A stretch of 64,000 nt of DNA from Pseudomonas fluorescens (GTDB lineage: Bacteria; Pseudomonadota; Gammaproteobacteria; Pseudomonadales; Pseudomonadaceae), in contig NZ_CP078138.1 in NCBI RefSeq assembly GCF_019212185.1, positions 1,842,501 to 1,906,500 on the forward strand, written 5' to 3'. The translations under genes and the position numbers were made by a program. Positions 17,503 through 26,822 of the stretch are shown in pieces. A model generated the notes under the pieces. The model searched no databases, was not told the origin of the DNA, and saw only the letters and a program-made list of their open reading frames with translations. The first letter of the stretch is position 1. Every line of letters starts with the position of its first letter.

Positions 17503-19455
17503 TCACTGCTCGCCAGGCACCGGCTGCGGCGCACCGATCAAGCGTCCCATTGCGCCAAAAATCCCCAACTCCCTGAGCGCCTCCAACTCGCCGGCGGTCT
17601 CGACCATTTCCGCAATCAGCGGCAGGTCGATGCTGTGGGTGGCGCGGTAGATCGCTTCGATAAACAGCCTCTTGTGGCTTTGCGTGTCGATGCCGCGAAT
17701 GTAACTGCCGTCGATTTTCAGGTAGGCCAGGCCGAGCTGGGTAAAGTTGCCGATCTGGCTGAAGCTGCCGCCGAAGTGCTGCAGGCCGATGCGGTAACCG
17801 GTGTCGCGCAGGCTCAGGCTTAGCTGACGCAGATCCTCGGGGGGCGGTAATTGATGCTCATCGATTTCCAGGGTCAGTAGCGGTGCCAGTTCCGGCAGCG
17901 CGTTCAGCGTGTCGAGGATGATCCGCCGTTGCGTGGTGTCGCGCAGGGTGCTGCCGGACAGGCTCAGGGCCAGCGGCTGGCGATGCTCGGCGAGGTAGTC
18001 GAGGGTGTGCTCGAGCATCGCCAGGTCGAATCGCGCCGACCAGCCCAGGCGTTCGATCCAGGGCAGGAAATGCCCGGCGGCGATCGCCTCGCCCTGAGGG
18101 TCTAGCAGGCGCGCCAGGACCTTGTGGTGCAGCAGTCGCCCGGTGTCGGCGCATTGCACCACCGGTTGAAAATACAGCTGCAGCTTGCCGTGGGTCAGGG
18201 CATCGTCGATCCAGGCGCGCCAGTCGTGGGCGGTCTGCGTGGGGGCGGATCGTGACTGATCGAGGTAGACCCACGGTCGCTCCGGTTGCAGTTGCGCCTG
18301 GGCCAGGGCCTGGTCGAGGCGCATCAGTACCTGGTTTGGGGTTTCTCCGGGAACGTAGGGCACTATGCCCAGATGGGCGACCGGCATGCAGTCGCTGGCG
18401 CCGGTCAAGCGCAGGTTCTCCAGGGTGGCGCTGATCTCCGCGCCCAGACGGCTCGCTTCCTGGATATCGAGGCCCGGGGTCAGCAGGCTGAACTCGCCGC
18501 CACGGTTGCGTGCCGCCAGCCAGGCATGACGTTCGGGTAGCTGGGTCAGGCGCTTGAGCAACTGGCCGATCTGGCTGATCAGGGTGTCAGTGGCCTGTCC
18601 GCCGTGGCGCTGGTTGAGGCCGTTCAGGTCATTGATCCGGAACATCAGCAAATGCCCGGCGCTGTTCTGTTCGCCGGGTAACAGTTGGTCGGTCAATTGT
18701 TCGTCGAGCAGGCGTCGGTTGGCCAGCCCGGTCAGCTCATCCTGATAGGACGCCGCGCGCAATGTTTCGCTGCGCGCGGCCTCTTCGACGAATAATGCCT
18801 TGAGCTTTTCGACCATCTGGTTCATTGCCAGCACCACCCGTTTCAGCTCAGGCGTCCTCGGCAGTTTCTTCACGCTGCGAAATTCTCGTTGGCTGATGGC
18901 TTGGGCCTGCTTGACCAGACTGTCGAGGGGGCGCAATTGGCGACGCAGCAACCAGCCGCCGAACACCGCGCTGAGCAGACCGCAGAGCAGCAGCCAGAGC
19001 AGGCTGCCGACGCTGCTGTCCCAGAGTTTGGCGAGGGCGAATTGGGGATTGCTCTGCACCTCGACCCGGGCCGCCTGTTCCCAGCCGCGCATGATCAGCG
19101 CATCGCCACCTTGCGGGCGCAGATTCACCAGTCTGACGAACCAGGCGGGAATGCCCTCAGCGGTGGCCCGTGTGCTGCGTTCCACCAGCAGGCGCTCATC
19201 TTCGATAGCGATCACCCGGATGCTGGAGAAGTAGCCGCTGTCGAAAATCGAGCTGACCATTAACTCAACCATCGCCGGATCGTCCAGTTGCGTGGTCAAT
19301 GACAAGCCCAAGGCCGTCGCAGCGTCCTGGGCATGGGAGCGCAACTGGCCGAGCATCTGTTCACGGGAGCTCTCCAGGCTGACAAAAAAACTGCCGCTGA
19401 ACGCCACCAGGAGGAACAGGCAGATGGCCAGGAATAATTGTTTGAGTAGGGACAT
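17503..19455 (-). CDS. lapD: LapD-like c-di-GMP receptor controlling adhesin release
   Basis: A 650-residue inner-membrane protein: membrane segment at 5-25, periplasmic LapD/MoxY domain to about 150, second membrane segment (SLLWLLLCGLLSAVFGGWLL), HAMP, then GGDEF and EAL domains. Both enzyme motifs are degenerate exactly as in LapD: RGGEF at 318-322 and KVL at 445-447 in place of EAL, so it should bind c-di-GMP without making or cutting it. A Trp at 125 in a GWEQ loop matches the residue of P. fluorescens LapD that contacts LapG. Encoded 24 bp after the LapG gene. At high c-di-GMP it should sequester LapG and keep the adhesin on the surface. Confidence 0.93.
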   Translation of the reverse strand: MSLLKQLFLAICLFLLVAFSGSFFVSLESSREQMLGQLRSHAQDAATALGLSLTTQLDDPAMVELMVSSIFDSGYFSSIRVIAIEDERLLVERSTRATAEGIPAWFVRLVNLRPQGGDALIMRGWEQAARVEVQSNPQFALAKLWDSSVGSLLWLLLCGLLSAVFGGWLLRRQLRPLDSLVKQAQAISQREFRSVKKLPRTPELKRVVLAMNQMVEKLKALFVEEAARSETLRAASYQDELTGLANRRLLDEQLTDQLLPGEQNSAGHLLMFRINDLNGLNQRHGGQATDTLISQIGQLLKRLTQLPERHAWLAARNRGGEFSLLTPGLDIQEASRLGAEISATLENLRLTGASDCMPVAHLGIVPYVPGETPNQVLMRLDQALAQAQLQPERPWVYLDQSRSAPTQTAHDWRAWIDDALTHGKLQLYFQPVVQCADTGRLLHHKVLARLLDPQGEAIAAGHFLPWIERLGWSARFDLAMLEHTLDYLAEHRQPLALSLSGSTLRDTTQRRIILDTLNALPELAPLLTLEIDEHQLPPPEDLRQLSLSLRDTGYRIGLQHFGGSFSQIGNFTQLGLAYLKIDGSYIRGIDTQSHKRLFIEAIYRATHSIDLPLIAEMVETAGELEALRELGIFGAMGRLIGAPQPVPGEQ

Positions 19456-19479
19456 GTGACGCTCCTTTGCTCGTCAGTC

Positions 19480-20187
19480 TCAGCCATCGCCCACGGCAAA
19501 ACCCTCTGCCTGCATCTTGCGCAGCAGGTCCTGCCAGCGTGACAGGCGCTTGGCGTCGCCCTTGCGCTGGCCGCCGTTGGCCCCCGGCGTGTACAGGCCT
19601 TCGGCATTGAAGGCGTATACCGGCAGCAGGTCCTTGCGTTGCGAGGCGGGGCGGATGTCGCTGATCAGGTTATCGAGGACCAGCGGGTCGGCTGTGGGGC
19701 TTGGGTAATACGTCAGGACCATGTGGGCCTGATTGCGGGTCAGCGCCTTGACGTAGGTGATGCGCAGTTTTTCGGCGGGCACGCCCAATTGGCGCAGGCT
19801 GAAGTATTTGCCCAGGGCGTAGTCTTCGCAGTCACCGGCGCCCTTGACCAGCGCTTCGACTGGCGTTGCCCAGTAATCGATTTGCTGCCAGACGCGGCTG
19901 TCGTCGCGAAAACTCAGTTGCTGGTTGAAGAAGCGATTGACCGCTGTCAGTTGGTCGCGCTCGGGCAGTCCGGCCTGGCTTTGCAGCATTTGGTTCCACG
20001 CCTCAATCCGTCCCTGCGCACTGCCCAATGGGCCATAGCGTTGTTCGGCAGTGGTCAGGATGTCAGCGAAATTCCAGTTCGCCCGAACAGCCTCCAACCC
20101 TGGCAGCAGGAAAAACCCGAGAAGCAGCCATCCGCCGAGCCGGCGTCGGGGCGTTGACCATCCTGGACTTCGCGGGCGACGAGGCAT
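19480..20187 (-). CDS. lapG: LapG-type periplasmic cysteine protease
   Basis: A 235-residue transglutaminase-like cysteine protease. An N-terminal signal anchor or signal peptide (GGWLLLGFFLLPGLEAVRA) is followed by a catalytic domain with Cys120 in GAGDCEDYALGKYFSLRQLG, His155 in QAHMVLTYY and Asp172 in LVLDNLISD. The acidic residues around Cys120 (D119, E121, D122) fit the Ca2+ site known for LapG. Its target should be the TAAG motif at residues 115-118 of the adhesin encoded in the same cluster. First gene of the lapG-lapD pair. Confidence 0.93.
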   Translation of the reverse strand: MPRRPRSPGWSTPRRRLGGWLLLGFFLLPGLEAVRANWNFADILTTAEQRYGPLGSAQGRIEAWNQMLQSQAGLPERDQLTAVNRFFNQQLSFRDDSRVWQQIDYWATPVEALVKGAGDCEDYALGKYFSLRQLGVPAEKLRITYVKALTRNQAHMVLTYYPSPTADPLVLDNLISDIRPASQRKDLLPVYAFNAEGLYTPGANGGQRKGDAKRLSRWQDLLRKMQAEGFAVGDG

Positions 20188-20265
20188 GCCGGGCGGCTCA
20201 CATGCAGATCTGTGGAGTCTAGGCGTTGTTGGGCAAAAGGCCGGGCCAATTATCGAGTGGTCGGC

Positions 20266-20661
20266 TCAGGGCTTTTCGAGGGTCTTCTGGCGCAGGATGT
20301 AGACCGTCACCAGCACTGCGCTGGTCAACATGAAGCCACGAGCCCAGGGCAGGGGGACCAGGTAGCAGGAAAACAGGATGCTCGCCCACATCAGGCCAAT
20401 GGCGTAGACCTTGCCCTTGAGCGGAATGCCGTTGCCGTCCAGGTAGTCGCGAATCCACGGGCCGAGGCGCGGATGCTCCACCAGCCATTGATAGAAGCGC
20501 GGCGAACTGCGGGCAAAACAGGCGGCGGCCAGCAGCAGGAAGGGGGTAGTAGGCAGGACGGGCAGGAAGATGCCGATCACTCCCAACGCTACGCTCAACC
20601 AGCCAATGGTCAGGAGTGCGTAGCGCAGCATCAGGGAGCGGTTGCCTATGGGATCAGCCAC
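20266..20661 (-). CDS. YbaN/DUF454 inner-membrane protein
   Basis: A small membrane protein of 131 residues if it starts at the GTG at 20661, or 121 residues from the ATG at 20631. The second aligns better with the start of E. coli YbaN (ML/QR....IGWL). It carries the family core LGVIGIFLPVLPTTPFLLLA followed by ACFARSSPRFYQWL, and two further hydrophobic segments. Molecular function is not known. It follows the YecA-like gene by 10 bp, so the two are probably co-transcribed. Confidence 0.85.
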   Translation of the reverse strand: MADPIGNRSLMLRYALLTIGWLSVALGVIGIFLPVLPTTPFLLLAAACFARSSPRFYQWLVEHPRLGPWIRDYLDGNGIPLKGKVYAIGLMWASILFSCYLVPLPWARGFMLTSAVLVTVYILRQKTLEKP

Positions 20662-20671
20662 AGGCAGGAAC

Positions 20672-21259
20672 TCAGTGGTGACGAGGCTTGAGAATCGCCG
20701 GTTTTTCGTCCGGTGCGTTGCACAGCAGGTACAGCGCAGTCAGGGCTTCCGGGATCTGTACGATCATGTCGTCCATCAGATTGGCGTCCGAGGCGATGTC
20801 GGAGAATTCCGGTTGCTCGTCGAACAGGCCGGAACCGACCATGATCGGCAGCAGCATTTCGCTGACTTCGTCTTCGGCGGTTTCGAACCAGGCTTCTTCA
20901 CGCAGGAACACGCCCTCCATGAAGCCGATGCACCAGCCGCGCAGTTCGGAGTCGTCCGGGTCATCGCCGAGGTCGAGGTCGCATGGCAACTCGAATTCCT
21001 CATCGGAAGCCAGTTGGCGTGCGATGTGGGCCTTGAGGCCGATCAGCGTGGCTTCGATTTCCTCACGCTGGGCGTCGCTGGTGTAGTGCGGCTCTTCCGC
21101 GAACAGGGCGTCGATCCACTCGCGCTCCGGCACGGTTTCGGCACAGATCGACAGGGCGGTGAGGTAGCCATGGGCGGCCACGTAGTCCAGCGCCTCGTCA
21201 TGCAGTTCATCGGCGTCGAGGAAGACTTGCAGGCGGGTTAATTGCTCAGCGAAGGACAT
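20672..21259 (-). CDS. YecA/YgfB family (UPF0149) protein
   Basis: A 195-residue acidic, helical protein with UPF0149 features: LHDEALDYVAAHGYLTALSI near residue 18 and RGWCIGFMEGVFLREEAW near residue 106. No zinc-binding SEC-C tail is visible. It starts at the ATG at 21259, 10 bp upstream of the YbaN-family gene, and is divergent from recQ. Function unknown; family members are mostly uncharacterised. Confidence 0.85.
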   Translation of the reverse strand: MSFAEQLTRLQVFLDADELHDEALDYVAAHGYLTALSICAETVPEREWIDALFAEEPHYTSDAQREEIEATLIGLKAHIARQLASDEEFELPCDLDLGDDPDDSELRGWCIGFMEGVFLREEAWFETAEDEVSEMLLPIMVGSGLFDEQPEFSDIASDANLMDDMIVQIPEALTALYLLCNAPDEKPAILKPRHH

Positions 21260-21548
21260 TGGGAGGGCTACCTTGGGAATATACGATGAGCAAGTTTAGG
21301 CGTTCTTGAGCGCCCAGGCCAGCCGCGCAGCGGATTTGCCGGTAATTGCACAGGTTGTCCGGCAAGCAGGGACTATTCGTCAGTGAAGTCCATTGCCGGG
21401 CAGCGCTCGGGTATACTCGCGCGTTTTGTTATGCCCGGCAGGTTTGGCGCATGCCCCGGACAAATCCGCTAACGGATCTGGCCGTGAACATCGCGCGGTT
21501 TTGAGCCAGCCTGCACACCGGGATTTTCAGCACCATTGGGAGTTTTTC

Positions 21549-23675
21549 ATGCTCGAACAGGCTCAACGCGTCCTCAAGGACATCTTCGGCTACGACAGTT
21601 TCCGTGGTCGCCAGGGTGCCATCATTGAGCGCGTGGCCAGCGGCGGCGACGCCTTGGTGTTGATGCCTACCGGCGGCGGCAAGTCCCTGTGCTTCCAGGT
21701 GCCGGCGCTGTTGCGCAACGGCCTGGCGGTGGTCGTTTCGCCGCTGATCGCGTTGATGGATGACCAGGTCGCGACTCTCGAGGAGCTGGGGGTCGCAGCC
21801 GCCTCGCTGAACTCGACCCTGAGCCCCGAGCAACAGCGCGACCTTGCCGCGCGCATCCGTCGTGGCGAAGTGAAAATGCTCTACCTGGCGCCGGAACGGC
21901 TGGTCCAGCCACGCATGCTGGCGTTCCTGCAGAGCCTGGAAATCGCCCTGTTCGCCATCGACGAAGCCCACTGTGTGTCGCAATGGGGCCATGATTTCCG
22001 CCGCGAATACCTGCAATTGGGCCAGTTGGCCGAGTTGTTCCCCAACGTCCCGCGCATCGCCCTGACCGCCACCGCCGACAAGCGCACCCGCGAAGAAATC
22101 GTCGAGCGCCTGCATTTGCAGAATGCCGAGCGTTTTCTGTCGAGCTTCGACCGGCCGAACATTTTCTACCGCATCGTGCCCAAGGAGCAGCCTCGCAAGC
22201 AATTGCTGGCGTTCCTCGCCGAGCGTCGCAGCGACGCCGGCATCGTCTATTGCCTGTCGCGCAAGAAGGTCGACGAGGTGGCGGTGTTCCTCAGCGAGCA
22301 GGGTTTTCCGGCGTTGCCGTACCACGCCGGGCTGGCCAACGAGGTGCGCGCCGAGAACCAGAAGCGCTTCCTCAACGAGGAGGGCCTGATCATGGTTGCC
22401 ACCGTGGCGTTCGGCATGGGCATCGACAAGCCCAACGTGCGCTTTGTCGCGCACCTCGACCTGCCCAAGTCGCTCGAGGCGTATTACCAGGAAACCGGTC
22501 GTGGCGGGCGCGACGGCCTGCCGGCGGACGCCTGGATGGCCTACGGCCTGCAGGACGTGGTGATGCTCAAGCAAATGCTGCAGAACTCCGAAGGCGATGA
22601 ACGCCACAAGCGCCTGGAGCAGCACAAGCTCGACGCCATGCTGTCGTTGTGCGAAGAAACCCGCTGCCGTCGTCAGACCTTGCTCGCCTATTTCGACGAA
22701 GACATGCCGCAACCCTGCGGGCATTGCGATAACTGCGTCGACGGCGTGCAAACCTGGGACGCCACCGAGCCGGCGCGCCAGGCCTTGTCGGCGATTTATC
22801 GCACCGGCCAGCGCTACGGCGTCGGGCATCTGGTAGAGGTGTTGCTGGGCAAGGACAACGAAAAGGTGCGGGGTGCCGGGCATCAACACCTGGCGGTGTT
22901 CGGCGTCGGCAAGGGCCGGGCCGAGGGCGAGTGGCGCTCATTGTTCCGCCAGTTGGTGGCCCGTGGCCTGGCCGATATCGACCTCGATGGCTACGGCGGT
23001 CTGCGCCTGAGCGACAGCTGCCGGCCGCTGCTCAAGGGCGAAGTGACCCTGGAATTGCGTCGCGACCTGAAACCGCAAACCACCGCCAAGACCGGCTCCA
23101 GCCAGGCCAGCCAATTGGTGCGTGGCGAAGAGCGGGAACAATGGGAAGCGTTGCGCGCCCTGCGCCGCAAGCTCGCCGAAGAACATGGCGTGCCGCCCTA
23201 CGTTATCTTTCCCGACTCCACGTTGCTGGAAATGCTCCGCAGCCAGCCGGGCTCCCTGGCGGAGATGGCGCGGGTCAGCGGCGTCGGTGCGCGCAAGCTG
23301 GAGCGTTATGGCGATGCGTTCCTCGAGGTCCTTGGCGGCCGGGCCGAGGCGCCGAAAGTGGTGGCCGACCTGCGCCACGAGTTGATTACCCTGGCCCGCG
23401 CCGGCATGACCCCGCTGCAGATTGCCGGGCAGTTGCAATGCTCGGAGAAAAACGTCTACACGCTGTTGGCCGAAGCCATCGGCAAGCAACAATTGTCGCT
23501 GGAGCAGGCTCTGGATCTGCCGGAAGACCTGCTGGGCGAAGTGCAGGATGCGTTCCTCGACGGCGAGGGCGAATTGCCGGCCGTCGCCGAAATTGCCCCG
23601 CTGTTTGCCGGTCGGGTTCCGGAGGGCGTGTTGTACTGCGTGCGTGCGGCCTTGCAGTCAGAGTTCGAGATGTAA
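21549..23675 (+). CDS. recQ: ATP-dependent DNA helicase RecQ
   Basis: A 708-residue 3'-5' DNA helicase used in recombination repair and fork restart. Domains in order: two RecA-like lobes with Walker [12 protein letters not shown] and the box [16 protein letters not shown]; motif [11 protein letters not shown]; a zinc-binding RQC region ([12 protein letters not shown] and CGHCDNC); a winged helix; and an HRDC domain followed by a helical tail (residues about 520-708). The ATG at 21549 gives the expected [22 protein letters not shown] start. The 289-bp upstream gap to the divergent YecA-like gene holds a possible -10 TATACT at 21412, without a clear -35 partner. Confidence 0.96.
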   Translation: MLEQAQRVLKDIFGYDSFRGRQGAIIERVASGGDALVLMPTGGGKSLCFQVPALLRNGLAVVVSPLIALMDDQVATLEELGVAAASLNSTLSPEQQRDLAARIRRGEVKMLYLAPERLVQPRMLAFLQSLEIALFAIDEAHCVSQWGHDFRREYLQLGQLAELFPNVPRIALTATADKRTREEIVERLHLQNAERFLSSFDRPNIFYRIVPKEQPRKQLLAFLAERRSDAGIVYCLSRKKVDEVAVFLSEQGFPALPYHAGLANEVRAENQKRFLNEEGLIMVATVAFGMGIDKPNVRFVAHLDLPKSLEAYYQETGRGGRDGLPADAWMAYGLQDVVMLKQMLQNSEGDERHKRLEQHKLDAMLSLCEETRCRRQTLLAYFDEDMPQPCGHCDNCVDGVQTWDATEPARQALSAIYRTGQRYGVGHLVEVLLGKDNEKVRGAGHQHLAVFGVGKGRAEGEWRSLFRQLVARGLADIDLDGYGGLRLSDSCRPLLKGEVTLELRRDLKPQTTAKTGSSQASQLVRGEEREQWEALRALRRKLAEEHGVPPYVIFPDSTLLEMLRSQPGSLAEMARVSGVGARKLERYGDAFLEVLGGRAEAPKVVADLRHELITLARAGMTPLQIAGQLQCSEKNVYTLLAEAIGKQQLSLEQALDLPEDLLGEVQDAFLDGEGELPAVAEIAPLFAGRVPEGVLYCVRAALQSEFEM

Positions 23676-23741
23676 CTTGACGCCTCTCAAGATGTAACGA
23701 TTCAGTACAGTCTCGACCTTGCTTCGTACCGAGGGTCATGC

Positions 23742-23753
23742 TTAGCTGGCTAA
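23742..23753. promoter_or_regulatory. SlyA-type operator upstream of the MarR gene
   Basis: TTAGCTGGCTAA is a 12-bp dyad that matches the SlyA/RovA consensus TTAGCAAGCTAA at 10 of 12 positions, 42 bp before the start of a SlyA-like regulator. An overlapping CTAA-CAA-TTAG dyad extends it to 23760. Autoregulation is the simplest reading. Confidence 0.65.
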
Positions 23754-23795
23754 CAATTAGTATTACTTCGATATCAGTCTAAACATGAGTGTTTT

Positions 23796-24227
23796 ATGCC
23801 GTTAACCGAACAACACCGCTTTGGCATGCAGTTGGCGCAAATGTCTCGCGGTTGGCGCGCCGAACTGGATCGCCGTCTTGCTGGCCTCGGCCTGTCTCAG
23901 GCCCGATGGCTGGTGCTGCTGCACCTGGCGCGTTTCAAGGACGCGCCTACCCAGCGCGAGCTGGCGCAAAGCGTCGGCGTTGAGGGGCCAACCCTGGCTC
24001 GCCTGCTCGACAGCCTGGAAACCCAGGGCCTGGTTCAGCGCCTGGCGGTGGCTGAAGACCGTCGGGCGAAGAAAATTCTTCTTTGCGATACGGCCCGTCC
24101 GCTGATCGAGCAAATCGAAACCATCGCCAACGCGCTGCGCCAGGAGTTGTTCGACGGCGTCGATGAGGAAGAGATCAAGCTGTGCATGCGCGTCCACAGC
24201 CGCATCCTCGCCAATCTGGAGAAGTGA
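23796..24227 (+). CDS. MarR-family regulator, SlyA-like
   Basis: A 143-residue winged-helix regulator. It follows the E. coli SlyA pattern closely: RAELDRRLAGLGLSQARWLV in the dimer region, the recognition helix in VGVEGPTLARLLDSLETQGL, and the wing RLAVAEDRRAKKILL. SlyA proteins often counter H-NS-type silencing or respond to small aromatic ligands. It lies 120 bp after recQ behind a SlyA-type palindrome. PA3341 appears to be the P. aeruginosa counterpart, judged by the neighbours. Confidence 0.87.
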   Translation: MPLTEQHRFGMQLAQMSRGWRAELDRRLAGLGLSQARWLVLLHLARFKDAPTQRELAQSVGVEGPTLARLLDSLETQGLVQRLAVAEDRRAKKILLCDTARPLIEQIETIANALRQELFDGVDEEEIKLCMRVHSRILANLEK

Positions 24228-24261
24228 TTCATCCCCCCCCTCTGCGTGAAGTCGGCCAGCC

Positions 24262-26451
24262 TTAGAAGGTCTGGCCCAGGTTCATGTAAATCGCCTGCTG
24301 GTCATCGTCGTTGAAGCCGTAACTGAAGTTCAGTGGCCCGAGCGGCGTGTCAAATCCGAGGAACACGCTGGCGGCGTTGATGTAGCCGCTGTCGAACTCG
24401 TTGTCGTTGTTCCACGCCCGGCCGCGTTCCAGCGAGCCACCCACGTACAGCGGGAAGTCCAGCGGCAGGTAGGAGCGCGGGGTCAGGCGCCGGTAGTACA
24501 CGGCGCGCAGAAGGCTGGCGTTCTGTCCGGATATCGCATCCTCGCGAAAGCCCGAGAGTTGCCGCGCGCCGCCGAGCAGGAAGCTCGACGTGACCACGTT
24601 GGCCTGGTCCAGTGTGCGTCCGTAACGCCCGCCAAGGACGTAAGTGTCGGGGCCGAAGCTCAGCGCCTTGTCCAGCTTGAACTCCCACTGTCGATAACGC
24701 TGGTCCGATCCCAGCTCCGGCTCGAATTGGCGAAATGCCAGGCCGATGTCCTCGCCGGCATGGGGAAAATAGACGTTGTCCAGTGAGTCGAACGAGTACT
24801 TGAGCTGGTAGAAGCCTTCGTTGAAGCTTTCGCTGGGCAGGCTCTGGTCGCCGATGCGCACATCAGCCTTGCCCCAGGCTTCGCCGACCCCGAGGCGGAT
24901 TTCGCCGCTGTTGCCGATCTGTCGTCCGACGTTCAAACCAAAACCGTAGCGTTCCAGGCGGTACTCGGCCACGGGGTCGTTGTCGAGAATGGCCTCGACA
25001 TTCTGCGACTCGATCGCCGCGTAGGGCGCGATGAAGTAGCGCGAACCGACGTCCAGCGGCTGGTAGAACTCGGTGTACAACTCCTGCTGATCGCCGATCT
25101 GCAAGCGGGTCAGCCATTCGGCGCCGAGGCGGTTGATGCCGTTCATGCGGTAACTGGCGCCAATGTTGAAGGCGCTGTCGCCTTCCATGTCATCCGAGAG
25201 GTTCAGGCCCAGGCGCAGGTAGTCGGTGCCGGTGCGCTTGCCGCGGGCGCGGATTACCAGGGTGTGCTCGTCGCCCTTGTGCACTACGCGGTACTGCACC
25301 TGCTCGAAGTAGTCCAGGCCATACAGGGTGCCCATGTCGGTCTGCAGGCGGCCCATGTCCAATGGTTCGCCGATGTTCTGCCGGATGTAGTAGCGGATCA
25401 CGTCGTCACCGACCTTCGAGTCGTTTTCCACCTTGATCGCGGTGATGATCGGCGTGCGTTGCCCGGGCGCGCGGGCCGCGTTCAATTCGGCATCCACCGG
25501 TTCGGCGGGGCGCAGTCTGGCGAGGCGGGCATCGAGAATGCGCGTGGCGCGATAGCCGGCATCGATCATTTCCTCAGCCTTGCCAAAGTCGGTGACGCCA
25601 AAGCTGGCCAGCGGCGGCTCGATCAGCACATCGTTCGGGTGCAGGGCGGCCAGTTGTTCTTCGGAGTTGCGCCGGGTCATCAGGGTGATCGACTGGTTGA
25701 GCACGTCGACCACCGTTGCCAGCTGTTTGCGGCTACGTAGCGGGGTGCCGATGTCGACCACGATGGCGACGTCAACGCCCATTTCCCGTGCCACATCCAA
25801 CGGAATGTTGTCGGTCATGCCGCCGTCCACCAGCAGTCGGCCGTCGAGCTCGACCGGGGCGAACACCGCCGGGATCGACATGCTGGCGCGGATCACCTGG
25901 GGCAAATGGCCTTTGCGAAATACCACTTTTTCGCCGCTGGCAATGTCGGTGGCCACGGCGCGGAAAGGGATCGGTAATTTGTCGAAATCCCGAGTATCGC
26001 TGGTATGGGCCAGCAGGCTTTCGAGCAGCAGCGACAGGTTCTGGCCCTGGATCACCCCAAGCGGCAGGCCGAGGCTGCCGTCGTCGCGAAAACTGAGCTT
26101 CTGCTTGACCAGGAAATCGCGGTCATCCTGTTTGCGCCGAAACGGTACATCGGCACGTGGCGGGGCATCCGACAGGGCCTGTTGCCAGTCGATCTTCAGG
26201 GCGAGTTTTTCCAGCTCGTCAATCTTGTATCCCGAGGCGTACAGCCCGCCGATCACTGCGCCCATGCTGGTGCCGGCGATCGCGTCGATCTTGATCCCCT
26301 GTTCCTCCAGTGCCTTGAGCACGCCAATGTGCGCCAGCCCGCGCGCGGCGCCACCGGACAGCACCAGGCCGACTTTCGGTCGCGGCGTTTCGGCGGCGAG
26401 CACACACAGGGGCAGCAAACACAGGAGCAGGCAGGACAGCAGGCGGCGCAT
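24262..26451 (-). CDS. plpD: Patatin-like phospholipase autotransporter PlpD (type Vd)
   Basis: A 729-residue type Vd autotransporter. The ATG at 26451 starts a clear signal peptide (MRRLLSCLLLCLLPLCVLAA); an upstream extension overlaps the divergent selW-like gene and is not family-like. The patatin domain shows the oxyanion loop GGAARG at 33-38, the nucleophile Ser62 in GTSMG and the partner Asp209 in VDGG. After a POTRA-like linker (about 380-450) comes a 16-strand BamA/FhaC-type barrel ending in phenylalanine (NLGQTF). Secreted lipase A1 activity is known for PlpD of P. aeruginosa. Convergent with the SlyA-like gene. Confidence 0.93.
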   Translation of the reverse strand: MRRLLSCLLLCLLPLCVLAAETPRPKVGLVLSGGAARGLAHIGVLKALEEQGIKIDAIAGTSMGAVIGGLYASGYKIDELEKLALKIDWQQALSDAPPRADVPFRRKQDDRDFLVKQKLSFRDDGSLGLPLGVIQGQNLSLLLESLLAHTSDTRDFDKLPIPFRAVATDIASGEKVVFRKGHLPQVIRASMSIPAVFAPVELDGRLLVDGGMTDNIPLDVAREMGVDVAIVVDIGTPLRSRKQLATVVDVLNQSITLMTRRNSEEQLAALHPNDVLIEPPLASFGVTDFGKAEEMIDAGYRATRILDARLARLRPAEPVDAELNAARAPGQRTPIITAIKVENDSKVGDDVIRYYIRQNIGEPLDMGRLQTDMGTLYGLDYFEQVQYRVVHKGDEHTLVIRARGKRTGTDYLRLGLNLSDDMEGDSAFNIGASYRMNGINRLGAEWLTRLQIGDQQELYTEFYQPLDVGSRYFIAPYAAIESQNVEAILDNDPVAEYRLERYGFGLNVGRQIGNSGEIRLGVGEAWGKADVRIGDQSLPSESFNEGFYQLKYSFDSLDNVYFPHAGEDIGLAFRQFEPELGSDQRYRQWEFKLDKALSFGPDTYVLGGRYGRTLDQANVVTSSFLLGGARQLSGFREDAISGQNASLLRAVYYRRLTPRSYLPLDFPLYVGGSLERGRAWNNDNEFDSGYINAASVFLGFDTPLGPLNFSYGFNDDDQQAIYMNLGQTF

Positions 26452-26520
26452 CGGGTATCTCGGGTGATCGTTAAAGGCGGCTATTATAGCGACGCTATCG
26501 CCCTCAGGAGTTTCGCCCGC

Positions 26521-26808
26521 ATGACCGCCAGCAAACCGGAAATTGTCATCACTTACTGCACCCAGTGCCAATGGCTGTTGCGTGCCGCCTGGCTGGCACA
26601 GGAACTGCTCAGCACCTTTGGCGACGACCTGGGAAAAGTGTCATTGGTGCCGGGCACCGGCGGCATCTTCCGGATTGATTGTGAGGGCGTGCAGATCTGG
26701 GAGCGCAAGGCCGACGGCGGTTTTCCGGAAGCCAAGGTGCTCAAGCAGCGGGTACGGGACCAGATCGATCCGCAGCGCGACCTGGGGCACAACGATCGCA
26801 CCCGGTAA
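26521..26808 (+). CDS. SelT/SelW/SelH-family (Rdx) thioredoxin-like protein
   Basis: A 95-residue cytoplasmic protein with the thioredoxin-like Rdx fold. It has the N-terminal strand EIVITYCTQCQWLLRA with the redox pair CTQC (a Cys version of the selenoprotein CxxU motif), then LVPGTGGIFRIDCEGVQIWE and the tail FPEAKVLKQRVRDQIDP. The redox partner is unknown. Divergent from plpD with 69 bp between starts, and convergent with the EamA transporter gene. Confidence 0.9.
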   Translation: MTASKPEIVITYCTQCQWLLRAAWLAQELLSTFGDDLGKVSLVPGTGGIFRIDCEGVQIWERKADGGFPEAKVLKQRVRDQIDPQRDLGHNDRTR

Positions 26809-26822
26809 CGCTCTGCGAACCC

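Noticed and set aside
21384..21417. Possible recQ promoter with -10 TATACT
   Set aside because: No -35 element at acceptable spacing, so not listed as a promoter.
21429..22889. 486-codon open frame antisense to recQ
   Set aside because: Shadow frame of recQ without family likeness.
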